Assembly: GCF_004208525.1 (NCBI RefSeq) | Contig: NZ_SGIT01000002.1 | Coordinates: 372,001-436,000 of the forward strand | DNA length: 64,000 nt | Source: Sphingobacterium corticibacterium | Lineage (GTDB): Bacteria > Bacteroidota > Bacteroidia > Sphingobacteriales > Sphingobacteriaceae | Direction of reading: 5' to 3' | Part shown: piece by piece, positions 45,301 to 52,327 of the stretch | Position numbering within the stretch: the first letter of the stretch is position 1 | How the letters are laid out: every line of letters begins with the position of its first letter | Made by a program: the position numbers and the translations under genes | The notes under the pieces: model-generated | What the model saw: only the letters and a program-made list of their open reading frames with translations | The model's database searches: none | Told to the model about the DNA's origin: nothing

Positions 45301-47556
45301 CTGTACAGCTTTTGGATCCTTGTTGTTGTTCGTTGCTACGTCTTGGATCAACTTATTCATATCGAAGGACACTTCGGGTGCTTTTTGAATACCTGATAGC
45401 GCGCTGAGGTTGTTTGTATTAGTCTTTGCATCAGTACCAGTCGTATTGGTATGACCGGTTTTGCTTACCGCATTGACGGCTGTCGAAAAGTTCATTTCCC
45501 GGGCCACGAAGCTACCATCGACCAGCTCTAGTTTGTATTGATAAGCATCGGCGGGAAGGTTCTTAAATAGATTATTAAAAACTATCCTTGCCGCTTCAGC
45601 AGATTTTTTGTTGGTCAGTTCCGGTGTGGTGCGCTCCGCAATCAGCACCTTGTCGTCAGAAAGTGCCGATAGCAGGGTCGATTCATTTGTAATATCACCT
45701 TCATATAGCGGTATACCGTAGGTCTTGTCTTCTTTGAACCGCCGTTCACGATAAAGACGTATTTTGGCACCGGACACATAATCTCCTTCGAGACCATTGA
45801 ATACTTCCCGCACATTAATGGACAGGGAGTAGCTATTGGCATCGATCATGACATCATCCAAATCCCTGACCGCTCCGGGCTGAATCTGCAGGTATTCCTG
45901 ACTTTGGAGAAAGTGAGGATTATTGACCTTCACCTTATAGTAAACCCCTAATTGTCCTTTCAACTTTCCAATCTCTTGATTTTGCCTCATCATCAGGCCG
46001 TGTATGACTTGATTCCTTCCGAGGTTGACATTTTCTTCCCATTTTTCAGTCGGGATAACACCTGCGCTGTCAAGAGATGACATATAAATTTTAAGCTCAA
46101 AATTACCATCCGCATCCGTCATCACAGATTCGCCGTTCATCATATCCTCTCTTTGCAATGCCTGGGTCACCACCATCGAAGGATCGGTAATGCTGCTGAT
46201 ACCGTATTCATCGATATTGGCAATCCCATAGACTTTGGATAGGTATACCTCTTGGTTGGCTATCGGATAGGTTGCACCTGATGCGTCTCCTTTGAATCGG
46301 TACACCAACCTTCCCCGGATGGTCGTCTCTTGCTTGCCGGCGGTATCTAGATGTGCCAATTCAGCACCATATCTAAAATCAACGGGACTACTTTGCCCTT
46401 CATCGACAAACATAGCCGACCCATCGGGTGACATAGCGGTAACTTGCACACGATAGCGTCTCCCTTTTGTCAGTGCAGGCATCGTTACCGGATCGTAGGT
46501 AAGCTGTTGCGCATTGGCGACCGTGGACGTTATCAATGGCTGCGCCGATATAGCTTGCCCCGCGGAATCTGCCATTTCGAACAGTCGGACAGTGTACCGG
46601 GTGTTAGGGGGAGTTTCAAAATCTGCGTTCCAATCGAATCGGAGCTGTTGGGCACCGGTAAATTCACTGTTGTGGCTCGGATTCATAATAACAGGTGCTT
46701 TGATGGGATCGCCATAGGTAAAGGCAATGGCCTCACTCATCCCCTTGTTCCGGAAAAATGACATACCACTCGGATCCACCGCCTGCACAATCATGGCGTA
46801 TTGGCGGCCACGAATCAGGGTGGGATGTGCCGGTCCGTAAAGCAGGCTATTGCCATTGACCGTTTCTTCGTAAATAGGTGGCGTGGACTGGATAGCATCG
46901 TTGGGATCTCTCGGCACAACCATTTCCACAATTTTCACCTTGTATTGGATGTGAGGCGAAGAGCCCGGAGGAGTAGCCCAGGTAATAGGCATGGCTTGCA
47001 CTCCCCTTGTACTGACCGTCTGCTGATGCATCGGCATCAGAATGCGCGGCGGTTCCAGATCGGAAATCCTGAACATAGTACAGCCAATCGGTTCATTGGG
47101 GCTCATGGGCTGCATGGTCTGGTAGTCCAACGCCCGGATACAGAGCGTGTAGTTACCCTCCAATAGCCCCAGTCCACGCGTCATATCTGATCGGCTAATG
47201 CCGGTATATTCGATGGTGTTGACATCAAAAAGAAAGGCAATATCGCTTCCGTTCAAGCTCGCCGTTTGATTAGGGCCTAGTACGATCGGATTGGGGCTGC
47301 GGTAACCCGGTTTGACCCAAGCCGAGATACCGTTGTCACCGGTGATCTTCGCCGTCAGTTGTATATGCAGCTCTTGTGTGGTTGTGTTGGTCACCGTCAC
47401 CAACATGAGCTCGGGACGAGACACGTAATCTGCAATCCTGCTCTGATAGGGCGGCAGTACGTGCGTCGTAATCTGTACTTGTGCCAACAATGCTTCGGCC
47501 CACAATAACATAGGGGCTAGCATCACGAATATCTTGTATATGCTGTGTGCTTTCAT
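39352..47556 (-). CDS. Giant secreted multidomain protein, 2734 residues
   Basis: Signal peptide in residues 1-25 (IFVMLAPMLLWAEALLAQ). The first 300 residues (VLPPYQSRIADYV..., LLEGNYTLCIRALD, PPRILMP) resemble what I recall as the TANFOR domain of Bacteroidota surface proteins (low certainty), then FN3-like strands (RFDWNADFETPPNTRYTVRLFE). Carboxypeptidase-regulatory-like modules recur near residues 480 (DADGNFELKI), 915 (DAQGNFEFDF), 1310 (DEQGYYSFESL) and 1740 (NANGRYELLIP). A helical segment spans about 2315-2440. The last 230 residues are glycine- and aromatic-rich beta strands with six cysteines, possibly barrel-like. The start at 47556 gives an ATGA overlap with the upstream gene; a longer reading adds 41 residues before the signal. 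Function unknown; probably a surface structure. Confidence 0.85.
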   Translation of the reverse strand: MKAHSIYKIFVMLAPMLLWAEALLAQVQITTHVLPPYQSRIADYVSRPELMLVTVTNTTTQELHIQLTAKITGDNGISAWVKPGYRSPNPIVLGPNQTASLNGSDIAFLFDVNTIEYTGISRSDMTRGLGLLEGNYTLCIRALDYQTMQPMSPNEPIGCTMFRISDLEPPRILMPMHQQTVSTRGVQAMPITWATPPGSSPHIQYKVKIVEMVVPRDPNDAIQSTPPIYEETVNGNSLLYGPAHPTLIRGRQYAMIVQAVDPSGMSFFRNKGMSEAIAFTYGDPIKAPVIMNPSHNSEFTGAQQLRFDWNADFETPPNTRYTVRLFEMADSAGQAISAQPLITSTVANAQQLTYDPVTMPALTKGRRYRVQVTAMSPDGSAMFVDEGQSSPVDFRYGAELAHLDTAGKQETTIRGRLVYRFKGDASGATYPIANQEVYLSKVYGIANIDEYGISSITDPSMVVTQALQREDMMNGESVMTDADGNFELKIYMSSLDSAGVIPTEKWEENVNLGRNQVIHGLMMRQNQEIGKLKGQLGVYYKVKVNNPHFLQSQEYLQIQPGAVRDLDDVMIDANSYSLSINVREVFNGLEGDYVSGAKIRLYRERRFKEDKTYGIPLYEGDITNESTLLSALSDDKVLIAERTTPELTNKKSAEAARIVFNNLFKNLPADAYQYKLELVDGSFVAREMNFSTAVNAVSKTGHTNTTGTDAKTNTNNLSALSGIQKAPEVSFDMNKLIQDVATNNNKDPKAVQTSNTRGLNGIPTKAALGSLYGHRETPRNYTASKWTDYGYRDQPEIAYLTLKKELHTPPRTKVTGKLNYAFKNMKGVPEQPYANMKVKLMVFYEYQKQNTSNTNNTTMQVAAGATNFYTLSAMVNLNGTPAKLATGNTVFINGKDVADNGKVLQTVTTDAQGNFEFDFPNSDLNGTYESGVLTNGMSGDLYGASDVTFRRVYRIVPDEPYYCALDENVIVQPWESKDMGTLVSFVRTYNLRVNVSKVDKAVNPTSATAFPHVPVALYRDIDAKAKAALPTIPGLDLHQSGVSPHSGLPNSGITSAIQGVTTSDPAPWTNAGQFASLSAQGIKGPNLSGDREPNKPIGTQSQASTGKRNITAMAAMYTPNVNATFTGVVINNGMVQNVTNNGLSALYSYTKVRDMVYSTETSNNSYVLFENVVTLPANKPGYKDSYVFHADNKGRTDMVTFEGLIHKVNHRSSPMNMALENEKKAILPPFGYQISDQEIVFNHEFDPNVTLDYALRLVPKPTAIRGRVTDKTTTLGIKGVQVKAQILINGKTYQNQRENFLLEDWATTDEQGYYSFESLAKRLESFNPEVINTGRVCYGCKNNVSILSAPGFERQTEDNLPLIPHGLSGEQINVNFDLNPLGTNAYGYVMDAETNRGVTARVKMKVNGKWVDTFAEHEGSTNTGTAYTGHAVTFATKNFENTIVDTKANPGKATTIGKYGSIQTTTTTQGQNATGISTVFKVNLNTGNNHVIQSAFNSPSYQNGNLQIVNAATNQTINQGTFSSTASQSLSTAVNETFMVGTQLIAIGRQKFVIDLPTRPDSIIIMPYDPAYLTLTAAVNPSGPGAFLGDFKLQKRKHKIKVRVKTTDGRTVPNASVYIEGAGEEHVNTNGSGEARFEFVNNSKSNFNIYVKNRGVEITANGMYMMVLNGIPFIPTSKNNVHSEDDLRERVVDITVMPAVKITGTVRFAQSDTPVKDALVYLDLGQGSNSESQAYTNANGRYELLIPKYTFWDGGTGTLEVASAKIKGSYHEDAKTYVGTERMVNMVAGSSSINDIDLVITELGNIDISKLYGFDFRLEKYEQNGEEYTVSGEVIQVTGNDNFALRALADRRLALKVSDLKVRKSNLRNASNIPIAVPVTEQITFVNQKTQIRAFEHYNAELMGESSGIVLNRLSSDSTGTIQGKVRLVDNSFNFPTSYMTIEKTDFYLGNYGDTDRTKKMVLDVFRTGNEALSSKYSISRDRGEAISFKYLGFDGVSDTKDDRESFMDKEGAHLFLTLSPKIQGGLTISMEAGKAQITHDGIRPLTGMGEVTINLDKWKIVSKSWNLAPNSGGIILNNSTLFTGRADIALRKISIIPGELIFHDADPNDLRDKLYLGGTAKVKLNMMSGTEAVLIYDPDVGRVAGKGHFKFTLTNRSGEAAYVSELEGMTRSSDKIIFEYVSVLSNDEELTSFKKNAAPITLYNQASFRPVSFFSTTDRVVFTGSTNLHIPKAPDNINTTLSYYAEDGGRNRMVMSHLDFSFIGDGGTEFRTISKGKNDQLFNAQGLGMAGVITLPKSDQKIYTHLVSMVTDEVTGRVAAEVKKQTEILLGNFKSEAENFAANMVDEVLNDPAISGMRDEIIGFLDQGQSTYGQAMAMAESGSQLLADLAGRMRLAGQGLGVVNSLIDGNPIGSMMQLNGLIEGVTGINVKDAAEQKVKQVAMQTVKAVMEELPVDNLADGLAGGNGGFSGSKFDFDFKSGRVTGSLSMPLLTAGVVTLNNIQIEMLFEPKGWYFFAGAKVTAPVPIIFPVDVGIGIGYYPELTPQIEQQMTSRSYVKKLPSTFHSNGLRGFLITGRRDFLPEFKIKFGVGDFAAFALGIPNVEVGASVGLDARIYGNFAARHQQISIGAMLFAHAYAKVTHIGCSISGDVRAEVGVKAMFTNSSDNGFSLDAKGCFSAAVAAELDCTLFSKGFDMDVMGLLTLCVGGGCTKGVDFEFTKGSGSCSNSDAFDY

Positions 47557-49271
47557 AGTCCAAAATTGAATTGGTAAGCTAGTTCTCCCCGGGTCTCCGA
47601 AAAAGAGGGACTTCCTCCGGTGATGGCGCTTCCGGGATTGTTCTTGGTGAAATACATCATCGCACGCAGTGATTGCCATTTATTGATCGTGTATCCGATA
47701 TTAGCTGACCCGTTGAAGATCAAGCTTTTGTTTCCTTGGCTTTTCCCCTGCATGATGCTACTATTTATCCCCGTGGTCAACTTGTTGTTTGCAAAGGCGT
47801 AATTTGCGCCAAGGGTAATTCCTCGATAGCTGTTGGTCATCGCTTCACTGTTGAGATTGGTGTAGCTGAGTGAAGAGCTGAGCGAGAGTCTCTTTTGCGG
47901 GAATGAAATAGTATAGTTGAGTAGATATTGACTGGTGGTGATATCCCTACTCGGGACATCCGGGTTGTTGTCAAAGTAGCTGTTGTAATCGTTCATGCTG
48001 CTGATGTTAGCGGAGAGCAGAAAGATCTGTATCTTGTCTGTCTGCTGTAGGCTATAACGAGGCATGATACCGATCGTCCGGGTTGTCTGTACAATTTTGA
48101 GCGAATCGGCAAAGCGCAGGGTATTCGGTCGTTGGTTGTTAGAGAAATTATTGAAATTGACATCTAATCCCAGTTGTGACGTTAGTTCGCCCGATATTAA
48201 TCCAGATGCTATTACCCGTCGGGAGGTAGCTTCTTTCTGTAAGCGGATATTATCTTGTTCCAGACCGAAGCTCACATTGGCCCGAAACTTTCCACTCGGG
48301 TGATTATACGAGGGGCTGATGGTCAGGTTTTCAATATCGTTATTGAAAAAATAAGCACCCATGGACGTGAATCCCGGTTCGATACGCCGGTAATTGGTCT
48401 TGATGGCGTAGTTTTTACTTTGATAACCGAGTCCCACATTGAATGCTAGAAACCACTCGGAACTACCGTTGATATCGAGCAGTCCAGCGAGATTGCGTAA
48501 GGTCTTGTCAGGAATGGAATCCAGCGTCAATGTCGAATTGAGGTCGCGGGTCAGTAAACTAATCGCTCCATCACTTTCTACAAAAAAACGCTTAAACAAG
48601 GTGAATTTTGTCGCATAAGCCAATACAGAATTGGCAGCAGGTTTGATCTGGTTCTCAAAGATAGCCAAATCTCCCGGCATGCTCGTGCTATCGTCCCGGG
48701 CGTGCAGAAAGCTGAGGTCGATGTAGTTGGTAGCGGATCCATAACCTATTTTTGCGGCTAAGCCTTTCCGGCTGAAGGAATATGGGACTAAAGACATAGA
48801 GGTCGTGTCGATCACTGTCGCGCGATTGAGCCGACCATACATCATACCGATACGTAATTTCCCTGGATTGATCTCGAATCCCCCTCCCAGCATAGTATGT
48901 CCAGCCAAGGTATAGGGCGAAAAGGTTACGTTGCGATACCCCGCGTGCAGGGTCACCCACTTATAGGTGGGGCTTAGTCCATATTGGTTAAAAGGTTGCT
49001 GGAAATTACGCTCCTGCTTGCTGAAAGTGAAGCTCGTCGGGATCGTCCAGCCGTATATCGACAGCGTAGGCGACCCACTTAGCACATAATTGTACGGATC
49101 CATCCGGTTGGGAATCCCACTAGCATTGTAGTACAATCCCCTTAGGCTGACATTTCCGTTAAAAGCAATAGGTTTTTGTTGTGCGATGTTAGTAAAGTCC
49201 TGGGCTACGAGGAGCCCGGGACTTAATACCAACAAACCATAAAACACTACAATATGAACTATTCTCTTCAT
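47553..49271 (-). CDS. Predicted outer-membrane beta-barrel protein
   Basis: About 572 residues with a signal peptide (MKRIVHIVVFYGLLVLSPGLLVAQ). Most of the protein is alternating polar/aromatic strands with repeated turns (for example YKWVTLHAGYRNVTFSPYTLAGHTMLGGGFEINPG), and it ends ETRGELAYQFNFGL. I cannot name a family. Its stop overlaps the start of the giant gene (ATGA), so the two are tightly coupled, suggesting that it anchors or exports the giant protein (inference). Confidence 0.75.
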   Translation of the reverse strand: MKRIVHIVVFYGLLVLSPGLLVAQDFTNIAQQKPIAFNGNVSLRGLYYNASGIPNRMDPYNYVLSGSPTLSIYGWTIPTSFTFSKQERNFQQPFNQYGLSPTYKWVTLHAGYRNVTFSPYTLAGHTMLGGGFEINPGKLRIGMMYGRLNRATVIDTTSMSLVPYSFSRKGLAAKIGYGSATNYIDLSFLHARDDSTSMPGDLAIFENQIKPAANSVLAYATKFTLFKRFFVESDGAISLLTRDLNSTLTLDSIPDKTLRNLAGLLDINGSSEWFLAFNVGLGYQSKNYAIKTNYRRIEPGFTSMGAYFFNNDIENLTISPSYNHPSGKFRANVSFGLEQDNIRLQKEATSRRVIASGLISGELTSQLGLDVNFNNFSNNQRPNTLRFADSLKIVQTTRTIGIMPRYSLQQTDKIQIFLLSANISSMNDYNSYFDNNPDVPSRDITTSQYLLNYTISFPQKRLSLSSSLSYTNLNSEAMTNSYRGITLGANYAFANNKLTTGINSSIMQGKSQGNKSLIFNGSANIGYTINKWQSLRAMMYFTKNNPGSAITGGSPSFSETRGELAYQFNFGL

Positions 49272-49302
49272 GACAGATTGGTTAATCAGATCGTTCATTT
49301 CT

Positions 49303-50508
49303 TTAATCCGGAATATGGAACACCGTTTTCACTTGATTAAAATCACGGAGGTCTACGTTGGTGCTGGCCAAAACACTTCCCGGAATCAGCACATAACGGA
49401 CGGCATGGTACCCATCAATAACTAACGTACCGTGATAATAAATAAAGATATTTCCCGGTTGAACGAAATACCAAACGGATGCACCACCTACTTCTCCGCC
49501 GAGTTGTTCCACATAGTCAACTTTACCGTTATTATATCGCCTATACACCAAAATCTGTCCACGATCCATAATGGCTTGGGTAAGTTGTGGTGCAGTAATC
49601 CCATAACCTTGCTGTATATAGGTATCAATCACATACCAATTGCTGTATATTACATTAGCTGCACCAGGTTCTCCATCCTTGCCAGGAGGTCCCTGAGGTC
49701 CTGCGGGACCTCTCAGATTCATGGTAGGGCTACCCCATCCAGAAGCCGTCTTGGGGCCGTAGAGATTGGCCGTGCCGGTATGGATATAAAAGTCTCCTAC
49801 AGCGCCGATACTTGTGGTAGGTGTGGAAGCTCCACTCCATATCTTCGATCCGGGCGTACCGGCGGGACCTTGTGGACCAGTGGCTCCACTTAAATTGGTG
49901 GGGGTACCCCAGCTTGAAGCTGTTTTAGGACCGTAGAAATCGGACGTGGTCGTGCGGAAATAAAAATCGCCAACAACGCCTAATGAAGTTGCCGGAACCG
50001 TTGTTCCACTGTATATTCTAGAACCATCATCGCCTTTTACGCCTTTGAGATTAATAGGTGTTCCCCAGCTTGTAGCCGTCATAGGCCCGTAGAAATCACC
50101 GGTTGTGGTGCGGAAGTAAAAGTCGCCGACAGCGCCTGTTCCTGCCGTAGGAACAGTTGTGCCACTCAAAATCCTCGAGCCGGCTGCTCCGGCGGGACCT
50201 TGGGGTCCCTGTGCCCCCGTTGCACCGGTAGCTCCACGAAGGTTCGTTGCTGTTCCCCATCCAGCATCGGATTTAGGTCCGTAGAAATCGCTGTTGCTGG
50301 TACGGAAATAAAAATCTCCGATGTCTCCGATGTCGGCGGTAGGTGCGGCACTACCGGTGTAGATACGTGTGCCGTCCTCACCGTCGACACCATGCACACC
50401 GTCTTCGCCGCGAGGGCCTACATCGCCCTCTTTGGTACAACCTAATATAACGCACAGAAAAAGCAGTCCTGCGAAAACTGTCCGGATTTTTATATTCATC
50501 TTCATCAT
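49303..50508 (-). CDS. Collagen-like repeat lipoprotein (four modules)
   Basis: A 401-residue lipoprotein (LLFLCVILGCTKEG; lipid-attached Cys after LG). Gly-X-Y tracts (GDVGPRGEDGVHG, GAQGPQGPAGAAG, GPQGPAGTPG, GPAGPQGPPGKDGEPG) alternate with four copies of a 45-50-residue module with the pattern SGTTVP, VGDFYFRT, DFYGPKTA, WGTPTNL. The C-terminal 120 residues form a unique domain (VIYSNWYVID... VFHIPD) shared with the next collagen-like protein. The Gly-X-Y linkers vary in length between modules, as expected from repeat expansion and contraction. Likely displayed on the outer membrane. Confidence 0.85.
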   Translation of the reverse strand: MMKMNIKIRTVFAGLLFLCVILGCTKEGDVGPRGEDGVHGVDGEDGTRIYTGSAAPTADIGDIGDFYFRTSNSDFYGPKSDAGWGTATNLRGATGATGAQGPQGPAGAAGSRILSGTTVPTAGTGAVGDFYFRTTTGDFYGPMTATSWGTPINLKGVKGDDGSRIYSGTTVPATSLGVVGDFYFRTTTSDFYGPKTASSWGTPTNLSGATGPQGPAGTPGSKIWSGASTPTTSIGAVGDFYIHTGTANLYGPKTASGWGSPTMNLRGPAGPQGPPGKDGEPGAANVIYSNWYVIDTYIQQGYGITAPQLTQAIMDRGQILVYRRYNNGKVDYVEQLGGEVGGASVWYFVQPGNIFIYYHGTLVIDGYHAVRYVLIPGSVLASTNVDLRDFNQVKTVFHIPD

Positions 50509-50535
50509 GTTTTATTTGTTGTTGTTAACATTAAC

Positions 50536-51402
50536 CTAGTCTGGAATCTGAAATACAGCCTTTACTTGATTATAATCTTTCAAATCTATATTTGCATTTG
50601 CTTGTACGCCGCCCGGAATCAAAACATACCGGAATTGTACGGCTCCAAAGCCGAGGTACGGTTGCGTGTTGTCATGTGTAAAACGGGTCAGCAACAGACG
50701 TCCTGCACGGGGAACGAAATTGACAGTATTGGGTCTTGCGCCCGCGCGGGAGGTGTAGGGTAACGTAAGCACCGTGGTTCCAAACCGCATGTACACCTGG
50801 ATCATTCCATTATCGATGATGGTCTGGGTCAACGGAGAAGCTGCAAGATGGTTGACTTTTAGATTTGTCCCATCAATCAAGGTATCCCGTTCAGCTTGGG
50901 GAAAAGACCTCCATCCACTATAAATCACATTGGCTGTACCGGCAGAACCTTGAGGACCACGCAGATTGATAAACGTCGTTGGCCAACCGCTGGCAGCCTT
51001 GGGACCGTACAGCGCAGCGTTGGAGGTACGCAAGTAAAAGTCTCCTACCGCACCGACATTAGCGGCTGGTACAGTCGTGCCACTCAAGATCTTCGCCCCG
51101 GCTGCTCCGGTAGCGCCGCGCAAGCTCGTCGGTGTACCCCAGTCTTCTGCTGTCTTAGGTCCGTAGAAATTGGAGTTGGACGTGCGGAAGTAGAAATCTC
51201 CAACACGACCTAGATCTGCTGGAGGAACAACCGTACCACTATATATGGTTGTTCCATCATCACCTTTTTCGCCCCGGATACCTTGCTCTCCTTGTGGACC
51301 TTCTGGGCCGATATCGCCTTTTTTGCAAGACGTAACTATAAATAGCACGCAGGTCATCCCGATGAATAATAATTTGCTGATGTTTATGTTAAACGTTTTC
51401 AT
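50536..51402 (-). CDS. Collagen-like repeat lipoprotein (two modules)
   Basis: A 288-residue paralogue of the next gene in the operon. Lipoprotein signal FIGMTCVLFIVTSCKKGD, then GDIGPEGPQGEQGIRGEKGDDG, two SGTVVP/VGDFYFRT/FYGPKTA/WGTPTSL modules, and the same C-terminal domain ending DLKDYNQVKAVFQIPD (compare DLRDFNQVKTVFHIPD). First gene of the five-gene leftward operon, divergent from the LytTR regulator. The pair came from duplication with different module numbers. Confidence 0.85.
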   Translation of the reverse strand: MKTFNINISKLLFIGMTCVLFIVTSCKKGDIGPEGPQGEQGIRGEKGDDGTTIYSGTVVPPADLGRVGDFYFRTSNSNFYGPKTAEDWGTPTSLRGATGAAGAKILSGTTVPAANVGAVGDFYLRTSNAALYGPKAASGWPTTFINLRGPQGSAGTANVIYSGWRSFPQAERDTLIDGTNLKVNHLAASPLTQTIIDNGMIQVYMRFGTTVLTLPYTSRAGARPNTVNFVPRAGRLLLTRFTHDNTQPYLGFGAVQFRYVLIPGGVQANANIDLKDYNQVKAVFQIPD

Positions 51403-51501
51403 ATTGCTGTTTTTTTGGTTACATAGATATTGTCCAGTAAATCCCCTTATCTTTCCACTAAATTAAATCTTCCGCTACCCCGACACTATTGTCTATAGAT
51501 A

Positions 51502-51529
51502 AACGACATTTTTAATAGACGAACGACAT
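51502..51529. promoter_or_regulatory. Direct repeat resembling a LytTR-binding site
   Basis: AACGACAT occurs at 51502-51509 and 51522-51529, 20 bases start to start, with similar T-rich tails. LytTR regulators bind pairs of short direct repeats about two helical turns apart. The site lies in the 191-base spacer between the collagen-like operon and the LytTR regulator gene, 65 bases before the regulator start and about 100 bases before the operon. Confidence 0.5.
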
Positions 51530-51593
51530 CTTTTTAATTATAAACACTATATTTATCCACCTGTAAATCTTATCTTTATATGGAATAATTGTT

Positions 51594-52301
51594 ATGAAGC
51601 CTTTCAATTGCATAGTTGTAGACGATGACGAGATAGATCGCCTGATGATTGTTTCTTTTGTAAAGCGATATGAACAATTATGCCTTGTAGGAGTATTCGA
51701 AAGTGCGGAGGAAGCCTTGTCTAACGGTGATTTTAGCCAAATAGATGTTGTTTTTCTAGATATCGATATGAATGGAATGGACGGAATTTCGTTTCGCAGG
51801 ATGATCCAGGAAGTTCCGGTCTGTATTTTCATCACCTCGCACCCTGAGTATGCTTTGGATAGCTTCTCGGTGGAGACTTTGGATTTTATAATAAAACCGA
51901 TCACATTACAGCGATTTAATGAGGGTATAGTACGGTTACAAACCTTTTTAAGTATCCAACAGAAAGCACACCTATATGAAAATATGCTTGGAACCGATCA
52001 TGTCTTTATACGTGAAGGACACCGAGAGACCAAAGTTGCTCTGCACGATGTGTTGTATCTGGAGGGACTGAAAGATTACACACTTCTGGTAACCGAAGAC
52101 AAGAAACATTGCGTATTATCGAGTATCGGCAATCTATTAAAAGAATTACATTTCCATCATTTTGTACGCATCCATCGAAGCTTTGCCGTCAGAAAGGATC
52201 TTATTAAATCGGTTTCTGCCAAAGAGGTATTGTTGACAAACGATATCAATATCCCGATAGGCCGGAGTTTTAAGGATAATATTAAATCATTGTTGATATG
52301 A
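51594..52301 (+). CDS. LytTR-family response regulator
   Basis: A 235-residue two-component regulator. Receiver domain residues 1-118 with the acidic pair VVDDDEID, phospho-acceptor Asp56 (FLDIDMNGMDG) and the K in FIIKPITLQRF. LytTR DNA-binding domain from about residue 135 (FIREGHRETKVALHDVLYLEGLKDYTLL... HHFVRIHRSFAVRKDLI). Paired with the kinase 26 bases downstream. Likely target: its own spacer and the divergent five-gene operon (inference). Confidence 0.93.
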   Translation: MKPFNCIVVDDDEIDRLMIVSFVKRYEQLCLVGVFESAEEALSNGDFSQIDVVFLDIDMNGMDGISFRRMIQEVPVCIFITSHPEYALDSFSVETLDFIIKPITLQRFNEGIVRLQTFLSIQQKAHLYENMLGTDHVFIREGHRETKVALHDVLYLEGLKDYTLLVTEDKKHCVLSSIGNLLKELHFHHFVRIHRSFAVRKDLIKSVSAKEVLLTNDINIPIGRSFKDNIKSLLI

Positions 52302-52327
52302 CAAAATTGGAACTAGATTAAAAACCG

